Shown here: one piece after another, positions 5,804 through 5,863 of the stretch
How positions within the stretch are numbered: position 1 is the stretch's first letter
How the letters are laid out: every line of letters begins with the position of its first letter
Source of the DNA: Cytophagales bacterium
Lineage (GTDB): Bacteria > Bacteroidota > Bacteroidia > Cytophagales > Cyclobacteriaceae
Direction of reading: 5' to 3'
Assembly (NCBI GenBank): GCA_029262935.1
Contig: JAJCYK010000393.1
Span: forward strand, 1 to 5,863
Length of the DNA stretch: 5,863 bases
Notes under the pieces: generated by a model
Told to the model about the DNA's origin: nothing
Databases searched by the model: none
What the model saw: the letters and a program-made list of their open reading frames with translations, nothing else
Made by a program: the position numbers and the translations under genes

Positions 5804-5863
5804 TTATGTTTTTACCTCAGTTTTTTGGATCAACAATCCGGTGCCCTTCTGAATCTGGATTGG
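5804..5863 (-). CDS. Probable C-terminal tail of a minus-strand gene, function unknown
   Basis: From the right edge the minus strand reads open for 19 codons to a TAA at 5806-5804. The end reads GTGLLIQKTEVKT. The gene would enter from outside the window. Support comes from the protein-like composition and from the hairpin at 5763-5785 that begins 18 bases past the stop, where a terminator would be expected. The stretch is too short to assign a family, and an open run of this length can arise by chance. Confidence 0.4.
   Translation of the reverse strand, partial: PIQIQKGTGLLIQKTEVKT

Overview
This window comes from a Bacteroidota chromosome, most likely a marine-type member of the Flavobacteriales. 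That is inferred from the moderately AT-rich base composition, AT-rich gene starts without Shine-Dalgarno sequences, TAnnTTTG-type promoter boxes, and protein families that look typical of the group. It is ordinary chromosomal coding sequence: I see no insertion sequence, prophage gene, CRISPR array, tRNA or rRNA.

Layout. At the left edge is the start of a minus-strand short-chain dehydrogenase (1-156). A 77-base divergent gap follows, then two plus-strand genes: an intact rhomboid intramembrane protease (234-917) and a lipoprotein built of eight in-register TPR repeats (965-2014). The TPR gene runs head-on into a minus-strand MFS transporter (2015-3193), with the two stop codons touching. 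A 106-base divergent gap with short CAATT-type repeats separates the transporter from three plus-strand genes: a Tat-signal protein of the hydroxypyruvate isomerase TIM-barrel family (3300-4208), a membrane di-iron hydroxylase of the sterol desaturase / alkylglycerol monooxygenase type (4299-5162), and a small cytosolic SnoaL/NTF2-like protein (5272-5643). The last 220 bases hold two tandem hairpins and, at the edge, what looks like the tail of a further minus-strand gene (5804-5863).

How the genes relate. Rhomboid and TPR lipoprotein are close enough to be co-transcribed, but a promoter-like box lies between them. The three right-hand plus genes have gaps of 90 and 109 bases and no shared pathway that I can name, so a single operon is possible but not shown. 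I found no convincing undescribed system. The items most worth a second look are the Tat-exported isomerase homologue, the butted stop codons without a terminator, the promoter-like box directly before the MFS start codon, and a possible tiny frameshifted reading frame on the minus strand beneath the terminal hairpins.
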